A program made the translations under genes and the position numbers. Of a stretch of 64,000 nt of DNA, positions 16,993-24,678 are shown piece by piece (within the stretch, counting starts at the first letter, position 1; every line of letters starts with the position of its first letter). The stretch covers positions 362,089-426,088 of the forward strand of contig PGZM01000001.1 in assembly GCA_002841395.1 (NCBI GenBank), read 5' to 3'. Below the pieces are notes generated by a model, which saw only the letters and a program-made list of their open reading frames with translations, searched no databases and was not told the origin of the DNA. Origin of the DNA: Firmicutes bacterium HGW-Firmicutes-9 (lineage in GTDB: Bacteria > Bacillota > Clostridia > Christensenellales > CAG-138).

Positions 16993-18534
16993 ATGGAACG
17001 CTATATCCTTGCCCACGACATCGGTACCAGTTCCGACAAAGCGGTGCTGGTACGGTTTGACGGAACGATTCGCGCGACGGCGAGCGAACCGTATCCGACC
17101 TATTATCCCAACCCCGCATGGGTCGAACAGGACCCCGCGGACTATTGGAAAGCCGTCTGCGAAACCAGCAAACGCGTGCTCAAAGACAACGACATCTCGC
17201 CGGACAGCATCGCGGCGATTGTGTTCTCCACGCAGGCGCAGGGTGTCATCCCCGTTTCGGAGGACGGAACCGTGCTTTATCCGAACATCACCTGGGTAGA
17301 CGGACGCGCGGAGAAGCAGGCGCAGAATATCATGAAGAAGATCGGCGGCAAACGGCTCTTTACACTGCTCGCGGGTACGCCGATCATGGGCAAGGACTGC
17401 ATCGCAAAGATCATCTGGCTCAAAGAGGAACGTCCGGAGGTCTATCAAAACGCCCATCGAATCCTCGACGTCAACGGCTATCTCAAATTCCGCTGCACGG
17501 GACGGATGGCCACGGAGCTTTCCGGCGCCTCCGGCTACGGATTCGATCTCAAAAAGAAAACATGGTTGTCTGTTCTCCCGCTTGCGGGAATTGATATGAA
17601 GAAACTCCCGCCGCTCGTCAAGAGCACGGACATGGTCGGCGGCCTGACGGAAGACGCCGCGCAGGAGACGGGCCTGCTTGCGGGTACGCCCGTGTTCGGC
17701 GGATGTGACGATGTGCAGTCCGCGGCGGTCGGCTCCGGCCAGTCGGAGGATGGCGACGTGCACGTCTACCTCGGCACCTCTGCTTGGGTTGCGGCTGCGA
17801 CCAGAACGGGAGATAGCTTCAAGCACGGCGCGGCGGCGATTCAGAGCGCCGATCCTGCGATGAACCTGATTGCGGGCATCACAGAGAGCGCGGGCGCGAA
17901 CATCGAGTGGATTCGCGACCAGTTCTTCCGCCACGAGAAGGAGAAGTACGGCTCGGGTGTGTTCAACTATATGGACGAGGTGATTGCCCATGTGCCGCCA
18001 GGAAGCGACGGACTGATCTGCACGCCGTGGATGCTTGGCGAGCGTTGTCCGGTTTCGAGCACGACCACCAGAGCGACGCTGTTCAACATCACGATGGTGC
18101 ACACGCGTGAGCACCTGATGCGCGCGGTCTACGAGGGCATCGCCTTCAACATCCGCTGGATTTTGCAGAACTTCTGCAAGGATTACGGCATCGCCTGCGA
18201 CGATATCCGTATCATCGGCGGCGGCGCGCTGGACAAGGGCTGGATGCAGATTTTATCCGACGTAACAGGGCGTAACATCAGCGTGGTCGAAAACCCGCGC
18301 AACGCGGGCGCTGTGGGTGCGGCGGTGGTCGCGCTAATCGGCCTTGGCGAGCTCGCATCGTTTGCGGATGCGAAGAAGTTTGTGCGCGTAAGCGCGGTGT
18401 TCACGCCAAACGACGAAAACCAATCGGTGTATGACACGCTGTTTTCGCAGTATCAGCAGCTTTACCATTCGCTCGCGAGCGTGTATGCGGCGGCGAACGG
18501 AAAGCGATTCACCGAGGAGAAAGTGAAAGCTTGA
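16993..18534 (+). CDS. FGGY-family carbohydrate kinase
   Basis: About 514 residues. FGGY_N begins YILAHDIGTSSDKAVLVRFDG, with the sugar site region NPAWVEQDPADYWKAV and ITWVDGRAEKQA. FGGY_C contains VYLGTSAWVAA and the ATP-site RIIGGGALDKGWMQILSDVTGR and NPRNAGAVGAAVVA. The family phosphorylates pentuloses, xylulose, glycerol and other polyols; the substrate is not fixed by sequence. GGGAGAG supports ATG 16993 over the ATG at 16969. It lies between the aminotransferase (57 bases) and the aldolase (14 bases). Confidence 0.9.
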   Translation: MERYILAHDIGTSSDKAVLVRFDGTIRATASEPYPTYYPNPAWVEQDPADYWKAVCETSKRVLKDNDISPDSIAAIVFSTQAQGVIPVSEDGTVLYPNITWVDGRAEKQAQNIMKKIGGKRLFTLLAGTPIMGKDCIAKIIWLKEERPEVYQNAHRILDVNGYLKFRCTGRMATELSGASGYGFDLKKKTWLSVLPLAGIDMKKLPPLVKSTDMVGGLTEDAAQETGLLAGTPVFGGCDDVQSAAVGSGQSEDGDVHVYLGTSAWVAAATRTGDSFKHGAAAIQSADPAMNLIAGITESAGANIEWIRDQFFRHEKEKYGSGVFNYMDEVIAHVPPGSDGLICTPWMLGERCPVSSTTTRATLFNITMVHTREHLMRAVYEGIAFNIRWILQNFCKDYGIACDDIRIIGGGALDKGWMQILSDVTGRNISVVENPRNAGAVGAAVVALIGLGELASFADAKKFVRVSAVFTPNDENQSVYDTLFSQYQQLYHSLASVYAAANGKRFTEEKVKA

Positions 18535-18548
18535 CAGGAGCAGAATAT

Positions 18549-19754
18549 ATGACGAAATCACAGGCTACAAAGGCCTTTCTGGAACTCTCGGCACAACTCC
18601 GCCATGAAGGACTGCTGAGCGATACGCTCTCGGTAAAAGCTGCATTGCGCGGAGACGACGGAGAGATCTTCTTCGCCGAACTCGCGGGCGCGGACATGAC
18701 CATGCAGGAAGTTTCGACGGGAGAGGCGCAGGAGCCGTTATTCTTCGCGTTTACCGTCAAACCGGAGGCAAAGGCGCTCCTGCTGCTCACCGGTACCTAT
18801 GCGCCGGTGGTCGCGCAGCGGATGCGCGCGCTGACCGCGGAGCTAGACGATATGGCGCAGATCGTAGGCCTGACCGCACGCGTTGCCTCTTCGCTTGCGC
18901 CGGAGGAGATCGCGCGGTGTTTGCGCGGGCGGAACAGCTGCTTCGTCAAAGAAGAAGGCATGCTGATCACCGGGCGTGCGATCAGCGAGGCGGTCACGGG
19001 CGCGATTCTGCTGGAAAAGGCCGCGATGACGCATCTATTGGCCAAGACAATCGGCGGAGCAAAGCGTGTGCCGCTGTTTTCTGCGGCGCTGATGCACTTC
19101 ATCTATCAAAAGAAGTATTCCAAGATCAATCTCAGCGCGGAAACGGTGCAAAAGCCGTGCGCGGAGGAATCCGCCGATATGCCCGCACAAACCGCGCGGG
19201 AACGCGAGATTCGCGCGCAGATTGTGGAATATGGAAGACGCCTGCAGGACGAGGGCTTATTACAGGGCACGTGGGGAAATCTCGCCGTGCGGCTGGATGA
19301 ACGATACATGCTCTGCACGCCGAGCGGGCTGGATTATCGCCTGCTCACGCCGGAAGATATCGTGAAAGTAGAGCTAACGACGCTGGATTACGGCAATCAA
19401 CGCAAACCCACGAGCGAGAAACGCTTGCATCGGGATATCTTTGCCGCGCGGTCAGATGTCGGCGCGTCGATTCACACGCACGCGAAGCTTTGCGGCGTGT
19501 TTGCGGCGGCGAGAAAGAGCATCTGCTGCATCGAGGGCGATATGAAACGTCTGGTAGGCGACGAGATGCGCTGCGCAGGGCATGCGCTGCCATCGACCAA
19601 GAAGCTCTCAAAGGTCGCGCTGGGCGCGCTAGGCGATCGTAACGGGTGCTTGCTCATGAACCACGGAGTGATCTGCTGTGGCACCGATCTGGAAGCCGCA
19701 TACCAAACCTGCAAGGCGGCGGAAGAGGCGGCAGGCCAGCAGCTGGGACTATAA
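18549..19754 (+). CDS. Class II aldolase with a degenerate duplicated N-terminal domain
   Basis: A 401-residue protein, about twice the usual size of FucA/AraD-type aldolases. Residues 217-401 are a complete domain with GTWGNLAVRLD, TPSGLDY, a catalytic-type Glu (E290), the zinc pair H309 and H311 in SIHTHAKLC, and a third His (H372) in MNHGVI. Residues 10-160 look like a second copy of the same fold without zinc ligands: GLLSDTLSVKA, then KALLLLTGTYAP where the HTH motif should be, then VKEEGMLITGRAISEA where NHG should be. The frame opens at a TTG in the kinase stop; AGGAG supports ATG 18549. It probably cleaves the phosphorylated product of the kinase. Confidence 0.85.
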   Translation: MTKSQATKAFLELSAQLRHEGLLSDTLSVKAALRGDDGEIFFAELAGADMTMQEVSTGEAQEPLFFAFTVKPEAKALLLLTGTYAPVVAQRMRALTAELDDMAQIVGLTARVASSLAPEEIARCLRGRNSCFVKEEGMLITGRAISEAVTGAILLEKAAMTHLLAKTIGGAKRVPLFSAALMHFIYQKKYSKINLSAETVQKPCAEESADMPAQTAREREIRAQIVEYGRRLQDEGLLQGTWGNLAVRLDERYMLCTPSGLDYRLLTPEDIVKVELTTLDYGNQRKPTSEKRLHRDIFAARSDVGASIHTHAKLCGVFAAARKSICCIEGDMKRLVGDEMRCAGHALPSTKKLSKVALGALGDRNGCLLMNHGVICCGTDLEAAYQTCKAAEEAAGQQLGL

Positions 19755-19768
19755 TCGAAGAAACAAAG

Positions 19769-19797
19769 AACGGCGGAGCGCGATGCTCCGCCGTTTT
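19769..19797. terminator. Bidirectional terminator between the aldolase and GH9 genes
   Basis: AACGGCGGAGC (19769-19779), GCGAT, GCTCCGCCGTT (19785-19795), a perfect 11-base stem with short T-runs; the two genes converge. Confidence 0.85.
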
Positions 19798-19812
19798 GTG
19801 TTGCGTGGTGTT

Positions 19813-21231
19813 TTATGCTTCGAGCTTGCTCATGCGCGCGAGCACGTAGATCAGCACACTGTTCCAGTAGATAGCGGTTTCGTTAGTGGAATAACTCTCG
19901 ACGGAGTCGATATAGCATTCCGCCGCGGGTTTGCCGGAGAGCAGCGTCTTGGCCGCAAGGTCGTGGAGACCTTCATCGGGACCGCCGACGAGCATGCCGG
20001 GCATGGCTTGCCTTGCTGCAGCTGACGGGCGGTGATGCGGGTATTTCGGCGAGGATTCGTCGATTCCGGTGATGTAGTTGACGCCGAGCGGATTGTTGCC
20101 GAGGATATAATCGAGATGCGTGCGCGCGGCTTTGCGGAATCGTTCGCTGGGCTGCGCGTCGTTTGCCAGCAGTAGCGTCATCGTTTGATTGAGCAGGTAC
20201 ATATTGCTGCCCCAGAGAAACTCTGTAATCGAGATGCCGAGCGGGCTCTTTTCGCTACGCTCGCAGATTTGTTCTGCGGTTGCGAGCAGATCCGAACGGA
20301 TGCGTCCCGCTAAGAAATCGTCTTCACAGGCGCGCTGACCAAATAGCATTACGGCATTGCCGTAGCCGCCCATGTCCGCCCAACCAAAATCTGCCGAGCG
20401 TCCTGCCTGATAGTGCGCGGTCGCGTTCGCGAGATAATAGGACTGACCCGTTGCCTGATACAGCGCGCAGGCGGCGAAGTACCGCTCGTCTGTATCCGTC
20501 TCGTCGTCATATTGTCCCGTGACGACGCCTGCCGGATTATGGAAGGGCAGGGGTTTACTGTGCTTCAAAAACTCATATGCGTTGACCGAGGCACGCAAAC
20601 ACTTTTTTGCAAACGTGCGGTCGATCGATTCATACAGCGGGGCTGCCATCGCCATCACGGCGGAAAAATCGCCTGTTGCAGCAGTGGAGACGGGGAAGAC
20701 GAACAGATCCGCGGTTTCTTCCTGCGGGTTTGCGGTGATATCCGGGAAATATGCGCAGGTCACCTTGTGGTAGACGCCGCCGTCGTCGCGCTGCATTTTC
20801 AAGAGCCACTCCAGCTCAAAGCGCACTTCGTCCAGCACGTCCGCAACGCCGTTTCCGCTTTCGGGAATATCCCAGTCGTCACCGAATGCTTCCGGCGCGG
20901 CCCGAAACGCCAGAAGCAAATCGGCAACGGCTTTACAAGCGGGCACAACATACCGTCCGTAGTCGCCGGCATCGTGCCAGCCGCCGGAGACGTGGAGGAA
21001 CGTATCCGAACCGAAAACACGAGCAGGTGCGGTATGACATGCCGGATGAGAAAACACTCCTGCATGCGCGGCATCGAGCGCGACGCCGCAGCGTTGCAGA
21101 TAAAACATTCTTCCTACAGGTTTGATGAGCGATTGCGTCATGAAATTCCTCTGTGTGTTGCTTTGTAGTTGTGTGAACACGTGCGTGCCGAAGTAATTCG
21201 GCGATAACTCTTCGTTGGTGATGCTTTCCAT
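19813..21231 (-). CDS. Glycoside hydrolase family 9, apparently cytoplasmic
   Basis: About 472 residues covering a full GH9 (alpha/alpha)6 barrel. Motifs are MFYLQRCG, the catalytic Asp pair in SGGWHDAGDYGRYV (D87, D90), DYILGNNPLGVNYITG with the PHHRPS His residues, and the proton-donor Glu in YSTNETAIYWNS. There is no signal peptide, dockerin, Ig-like or carbohydrate-binding module. A cytoplasmic GH9 is more likely to cut imported cellodextrins or amino-sugar oligosaccharides than whole cellulose. GGAGG 9 bases before ATG 21231 fixes the start. It is the second gene after lacI, with a 70-base gap. Confidence 0.9.
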   Translation of the reverse strand: MESITNEELSPNYFGTHVFTQLQSNTQRNFMTQSLIKPVGRMFYLQRCGVALDAAHAGVFSHPACHTAPARVFGSDTFLHVSGGWHDAGDYGRYVVPACKAVADLLLAFRAAPEAFGDDWDIPESGNGVADVLDEVRFELEWLLKMQRDDGGVYHKVTCAYFPDITANPQEETADLFVFPVSTAATGDFSAVMAMAAPLYESIDRTFAKKCLRASVNAYEFLKHSKPLPFHNPAGVVTGQYDDETDTDERYFAACALYQATGQSYYLANATAHYQAGRSADFGWADMGGYGNAVMLFGQRACEDDFLAGRIRSDLLATAEQICERSEKSPLGISITEFLWGSNMYLLNQTMTLLLANDAQPSERFRKAARTHLDYILGNNPLGVNYITGIDESSPKYPHHRPSAAARQAMPGMLVGGPDEGLHDLAAKTLLSGKPAAECYIDSVESYSTNETAIYWNSVLIYVLARMSKLEA

Positions 21232-21301
21232 CGTGCGCGCCTCCAAACGTTTTGATTGCCACAAGTAGATCGGTTAGAAGGGGAAGGTTGGAATTTGTCG
21301 G

Positions 21302-22315
21302 TTAATCGTTGATGTCCTTGACCGTATCGCCCTTGAGCAGCTGGCCGGAGACCATGATCTGCTGCGGCAGCGCGGTCTTCGGCTGCTCGATGAGTTCAAC
21401 AAGCTTTGCAGCGGCTTCGCGTCCCATCGCCTCTGCGTCCTGATGATAGGTGGTCAGGCGCGGACGGAGCACCTGCGAAAGCAGAATTCCGTCGTAACCC
21501 GCGACGCTCATGTCTTCCGGAATCGAGATGCCTTGCCGTTCCAGCTCGTTCATACCGCCGATAAAGGAAAAATCGTCAGGGTAGAGGATGCAGGTTGGCC
21601 GATCGCTGAGCGCAAGCAGCTCTCGCGTGGCGAGCCCGCTGAGCTTCGGGTCATGGTACAAAGCAGGCTTAATATAGTATTCCGGCACCTTGATGCCGAG
21701 ACTTGCGCAGGTTTTGTTAAAGCTGATGAGTCGTTTCTGCGTAACGGACGTATCTTCGCCGTGGATAAAGGCGATTTTGCGATGACCCATTTCGTAGAAA
21801 TAATGCACCAGTGCGGAGACGCCGCCGATGTTATCCGAAAGCACGGAAGTGCGGTTGTCGTAGACAAAATCGAGCGAAACGGTCGGGATTTCGCTTGCGA
21901 TGAGCTTCAGCACCGCGGGATCAGAAAAATCAACAGAAGCTATGATCACGCCGTCGCAATTGCGGTATTTCGCGTGCTCATAGTAGTCCATTTTAAATTC
22001 GCCGATGTCTTTGCTGATAAATGTGATGTCGTAGCCGAGCCGTTCTGACTCGACCTTGAGGCTGTCGAGGATCGACGAAAAGTATTCGTGTGTAAGGCCG
22101 CAGGCCGTCTTGTCGACAAACAGAACACCGATGTTGTGTGAACGTCCGAGCTTTAGTCCGCGCGCTGTCGCGTTCGGCAAATAGCCCATCTCTTTTGCGA
22201 CACGGCGAATTTGCGCGATGGTATCCGCGCCGATATCCGTGTGTCCGTTGAGCGCTTTGCTCACCGTTGCGCGCGAAACGCCGCAGCGCTCGGAAATATC
22301 CTTGATCGTCACCAT
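21302..22315 (-). CDS. LacI-family transcription repressor
   Basis: A 337-residue regulator. The N-terminal HTH is TIKDISERCGVSRATVSKALNGHTDIG and the hinge is YLPNATARGLKLGRS. A type 1 periplasmic-binding fold follows (IGVLFVD..., DGVIIASVDFSDP, HRKIAFIHGE, ILYPDDFSFIGGMNEL, SVAGYDGILLSQVLRPRLTT). It is the first gene of an operon with the GH9 glycosidase, so an oligosaccharide derived from the GH9 substrate is the likely inducer. The promoter 150 bases upstream has a perfect consensus. Confidence 0.93.
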   Translation of the reverse strand: MVTIKDISERCGVSRATVSKALNGHTDIGADTIAQIRRVAKEMGYLPNATARGLKLGRSHNIGVLFVDKTACGLTHEYFSSILDSLKVESERLGYDITFISKDIGEFKMDYYEHAKYRNCDGVIIASVDFSDPAVLKLIASEIPTVSLDFVYDNRTSVLSDNIGGVSALVHYFYEMGHRKIAFIHGEDTSVTQKRLISFNKTCASLGIKVPEYYIKPALYHDPKLSGLATRELLALSDRPTCILYPDDFSFIGGMNELERQGISIPEDMSVAGYDGILLSQVLRPRLTTYHQDAEAMGREAAAKLVELIEQPKTALPQQIMVSGQLLKGDTVKDIND

Positions 22316-22462
22316 GATGTTTTATCCCGCCTGTCGAACGAAATTGAGAGAACCGATTGACGATAGCATCATCGTCGATAAAATTAGCTGAACGTTGTGA
22401 AATAGAATTGTGCAAAAAGAATAAGTAAAATTAAGATATCCTTAAACGATTTCGCGCTTTTG

Positions 22463-22491
22463 ATTATAGCCGCTTCTTTTTCGCTTGTCAA
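22463..22491 (-). promoter_or_regulatory. Perfect-consensus sigma-A promoter of the lacI-GH9 operon
   Basis: Minus-strand TTGACA (22486-22491), 17-base spacer, TATAAT (22463-22468). A strong promoter like this fits repression by the LacI product. Confidence 0.85.
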
Positions 22492-22740
22492 TACAATCAA
22501 GGGGCAAAAAAGTCGTTTCAATGTATAAAAATATTGGCATAGACTGCATACATTTTTGCAAAACGAAGAATTACGAACGAAATCCAGATGAGAGAACGCA
22601 CAATCTGCGAGAAACAATCGTTGACCACTAAATCGATTAAGTTGAGTTTGAGCAACATTTGATTCGGCCGCATTTGCTGGAAGCGGGCGCAATATCTCTT
22701 GCGCAAACGCTGTGAAACCCTTCAATTAGGCGATTTTTCA

Positions 22741-22768
22741 TTGCGCGACCATACAAATCGTGTATAAT
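22741..22768 (+). promoter_or_regulatory. Promoter of the GntR gene at 22891
   Basis: TTGCGC (22741-22746), 16-base spacer, TATAAT (22763-22768), about 120 bases before the start. Confidence 0.6.
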
Positions 22769-22890
22769 GTAAGAATTAAAGCGACACAATGCCTGCGGTA
22801 AATCTTCGTAAGATACACGCGCATTCTTAATCACACAAAACATCTCTTCCGATCCGACCGAATCATCCATCCCTTTGGAGGAACAATCAC

Positions 22891-23658
22891 ATGGACTGGA
22901 ACAATATGAAGATCATCTGGACGGACGAAGCGCCGGTCTATTTGCAGCTTGCGAATTATTTCTCCGCGCGGATTTCCTCCGGCGAACTGCGGGAAGGAGA
23001 TGCGCTGCCAACCGAGACGGCGCTTTGCAAGATGCTCTCCATCAGCCGATCGACCGTTCGCCAGGCGTTTCAGATGCTGGAGGAAGAGGGCGTGATCGTG
23101 CGCAAGAAGCGCGTCGGTACGCGTGTTTGCAAACCGAAGCTTAAGCGCAGCATCAACAACCTCTACAACTTCACGACGGAGATGATTGCGCTGGGGCTCA
23201 CGCCGAGCTCCAAGGTGCTCTCGTTTACAACCGTCCATCCGCCGGTAAAGATTGCGGAGACGTTGCAACTCTCGCCTGGCGAGACTTGTTTTCGCATCGA
23301 ACGGTTACGCCTCGCGGACAGCGAGCCGCTTCTGATGGAGACCGCATATATACCAACACGCATTTGCCCGCAGCTCGCGCGGGAACAGCTCAACGATTCG
23401 CTGTATGCGACCATTCGTGAGTGCTCCGGCTCTTCTCCGCAGGAAGCGGTGGAGATCTATGAGGCGGTCACGCTGAACAAGCGCGATGCTGAGCTCCTGC
23501 ACATGCGCGCGGGCGAGGCGGCTTTCCGCATCCAGCGCATTTCCAAGAATACGGCTGGCGAAATCTTTGAATACTGCGTAGAGCTTGCGCGCGGGGACAG
23601 CAACAAGTTCCAGATCGTGTTGAAGAACTCCGGCGTGCAATATTCGCGCGTGCGATAA
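22891..23658 (+). CDS. GntR/HutC-family regulator with UTRA domain
   Basis: A 255-residue regulator. The winged helix is at about 14-80 (LPTETALCKMLSISRSTVRQAFQMLEEEGVIVRKKRVGTRV). The UTRA domain follows, with ETCFRIERLRLADSEPLLMETAYIP and GEIFEYCVELARGDSNKFQIVL. TTTGGAGGAAC precedes the ATG at a 9-base spacing. It is divergent from lacI. The genes downstream are a candidate RNA and a small unknown protein, so its target is not evident from context. Confidence 0.92.
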   Translation: MDWNNMKIIWTDEAPVYLQLANYFSARISSGELREGDALPTETALCKMLSISRSTVRQAFQMLEEEGVIVRKKRVGTRVCKPKLKRSINNLYNFTTEMIALGLTPSSKVLSFTTVHPPVKIAETLQLSPGETCFRIERLRLADSEPLLMETAYIPTRICPQLAREQLNDSLYATIRECSGSSPQEAVEIYEAVTLNKRDAELLHMRAGEAAFRIQRISKNTAGEIFEYCVELARGDSNKFQIVLKNSGVQYSRVR

Positions 23659-23709
23659 ACGACTATGCCACAGCATACATTAGCAAGAGCACTGTCTAAA
23701 CAAGATTCC

Positions 23710-23734
23710 TGAAAAATAATGCTGGTATTTTTCA
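23710..23734 (+). terminator. Possible hairpin terminator after the GntR gene
   Basis: TGAAAAATA (23710-23718), 7-base loop, TATTTTTCA (23726-23734). It is AT-rich and the T-run is inside the 3' arm, so it is a weak terminator at best. Confidence 0.35.
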
Positions 23735-23757
23735 AAAACCGGTATTATAATCAAATT

Positions 23758-23917
23758 AGCTGAAACCGTTCAGCTTCGTTACCCGGTGATTTGCAGATCG
23801 AAAGCACAAATCACCTCCAAGCTCGGGCAACCGTGCCCGACGAAGAACCAACTAGGACCCGAACAGAAAACGAATGATACGCCGTATGACAGTAGTCAGC
23901 GGCTATTGGTGTTTTTG
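23758..23917 (+). ncRNA. Candidate structured RNA of unknown class
   Basis: The region between the GntR gene and the small protein gene has several paired elements. A TATAAT at 23746-23751 would start transcription at about 23758, exactly at a perfect hairpin (AGCTGAA-ACCG-TTCAGCT, 23758-23775). CTTCGT (23774-23779) can pair with ACGAAG (23840-23845), enclosing a 9-base stem (GGTGATTTG 23785-23793 with CAAATCACC 23807-23815) and a 6-base stem (TCGGGC 23823-23828 with GCCCGA 23835-23840), a three-way junction. A further hairpin (GCCG..TGAC-AGTA-GTCA..CGGC, 23881-23903) precedes TTTTT at 23912. The -35 is poor. No known riboswitch motif was recognised. Confidence 0.45.
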
Positions 23918-24080
23918 GCGAGCGTGAAAATGCCATGAAAAACGGGTATTATGTATGGAAAATCGCATACATAACGCAAAAACGAAGCGGCAAAAGTGCC
24001 GATTTCACGTTAAATTCACATCAATTTTACCTGTATTTGATGTTGTGGAAGAATAATCACAAAAAATAGCGTAATAGTGG

Positions 24081-24109
24081 TTGATTTATTATGAAATAGA
24101 AAGTATAAT
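24081..24109 (+). promoter_or_regulatory. Promoter of the small gene at 24143
   Basis: TTGATT (24081-24086), 17-base spacer, TATAAT (24104-24109), 33 bases before the start. The upstream candidate RNA is therefore not needed as the leader of this gene. Confidence 0.8.
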
Positions 24110-24142
24110 GACAACGAAGTAAATGAAAGGAGAAACACTAAC

Positions 24143-24418
24143 ATGATGAAAGTCAACGTGACCAACCTCAGACGCTTTTTCGAAATCGTCAACAACAGCG
24201 AAGGTTCGATCAAACTGATCGTCGCTGAACGCGAGCCGGAAGAACTCAAGGGAAACACTTTTGTTCAGAACCTCTTGCTCGACACGCAGAACGGCATCAC
24301 CAAGCTTTCTATCGAAACCGAATCCGAGCGCGATACCATTCGTCTCATCCGGTTCATGATGGAAGACGGCAGAAGCCTCAACGAGACCACGGGCTCTTCG
24401 CGCATCTACGCGGCGTAA
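24143..24418 (+). CDS. Small protein of unknown function (91 residues)
   Basis: I do not recognise this family. It is a soluble, charged protein of 91 residues, with no signal peptide, membrane segment or Cys residue. It reads as alternating helix and strand (KVNVTNLRRFFEIVN, SIKLIVAERE, LLLDTQNGITKLSIETE, DTIRLIRFMMEDGRSLNET). AAAGGAG at a 10-base spacing supports the first of two adjacent ATGs. A good promoter is just upstream, and two copies of a strong terminator follow, so it is a tightly bounded, probably well-expressed single gene. Confidence 0.85.
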   Translation: MMKVNVTNLRRFFEIVNNSEGSIKLIVAEREPEELKGNTFVQNLLLDTQNGITKLSIETESERDTIRLIRFMMEDGRSLNETTGSSRIYAA

Positions 24419-24513
24419 CCAAACACTCCAGCAGTGCGGTTCGTTCCAACGGCGGAGAAGAAACCACCGATGGACGAATCCCGGGTCGGGGGCAAAAAAA
24501 CCGAATAGAGTGA

Positions 24514-24555
24514 CGAAGAGGCTTACAATGGCGTAAGCTTCTTTTTTTATACTCT
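24514..24555 (+). terminator. Terminator, first of two identical copies
   Basis: AAGAGGCTTAC pairs with GTAAGCTTCTT (11 pairs, one G-T) around AATGGC, then TTTTT. The 40-base unit recurs unchanged at 24580-24619. Confidence 0.9.
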
Positions 24556-24579
24556 TTTTCAGGAAAGAGTACGTTTGCG

Positions 24580-24622
24580 CGAAGAGGCTTACAATGGCGT
24601 AAGCTTCTTTTTTTATACTTTT
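24580..24622 (+). terminator. Terminator, second identical copy
   Basis: Same 40-base unit as at 24514-24553, 66 bases downstream. A small hairpin (ACTCTTT/AAAGAGT, 24551-24571) lies between the copies. Confidence 0.88.
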
Positions 24623-24639
24623 TGGTGATAAAGACAGGG

Positions 24640-24670
24640 GTTAAAATAAAAAAGCGTCGAGAACCGACGC
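24640..24670 (-). terminator. Terminator after the pflA gene
   Basis: GCGTCG (24654-24659) and CGACGC (24665-24670), followed on the minus strand by TTTTTTATTTT. Confidence 0.85.
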
Positions 24671-24678
24671 AAAAATTA

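Larger units (their letters stand above)
22316..22890. other. Divergent regulatory region between lacI and the GntR gene
   Basis: About 575 bases, AT-rich, without a gene. It holds a consensus minus-strand promoter (22463-22491), a plus-strand promoter (22741-22768) and an imperfect dyad GACGAT-6-ATCGTC (22359-22376) that could be a LacI-type operator inside the leader. Between 22500 and 22730 I see nothing clear. Confidence 0.5.

Noticed and set aside
16906..18114. 402-residue minus-strand frame opposite the kinase gene
   Set aside because: It is a shadow of the plus-strand kinase; it has low-complexity Arg-rich content, no ribosome site and no family motif.
22359..22376. LacI operator at GACGAT-N6-ATCGTC
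   Set aside because: It lacks the central CG and symmetry of usual LacI sites and lies far downstream of the promoter; kept only as a remark.
23758..23917. Reading the structured region as a SAM or c-di-GMP riboswitch
   Set aside because: CGGGCAACCG and a GAAA loop recall those classes, but the SAM-I core (GGAGGGA, TGAAxCC) and the GEMM junction (ACGCAAAGC) are absent.
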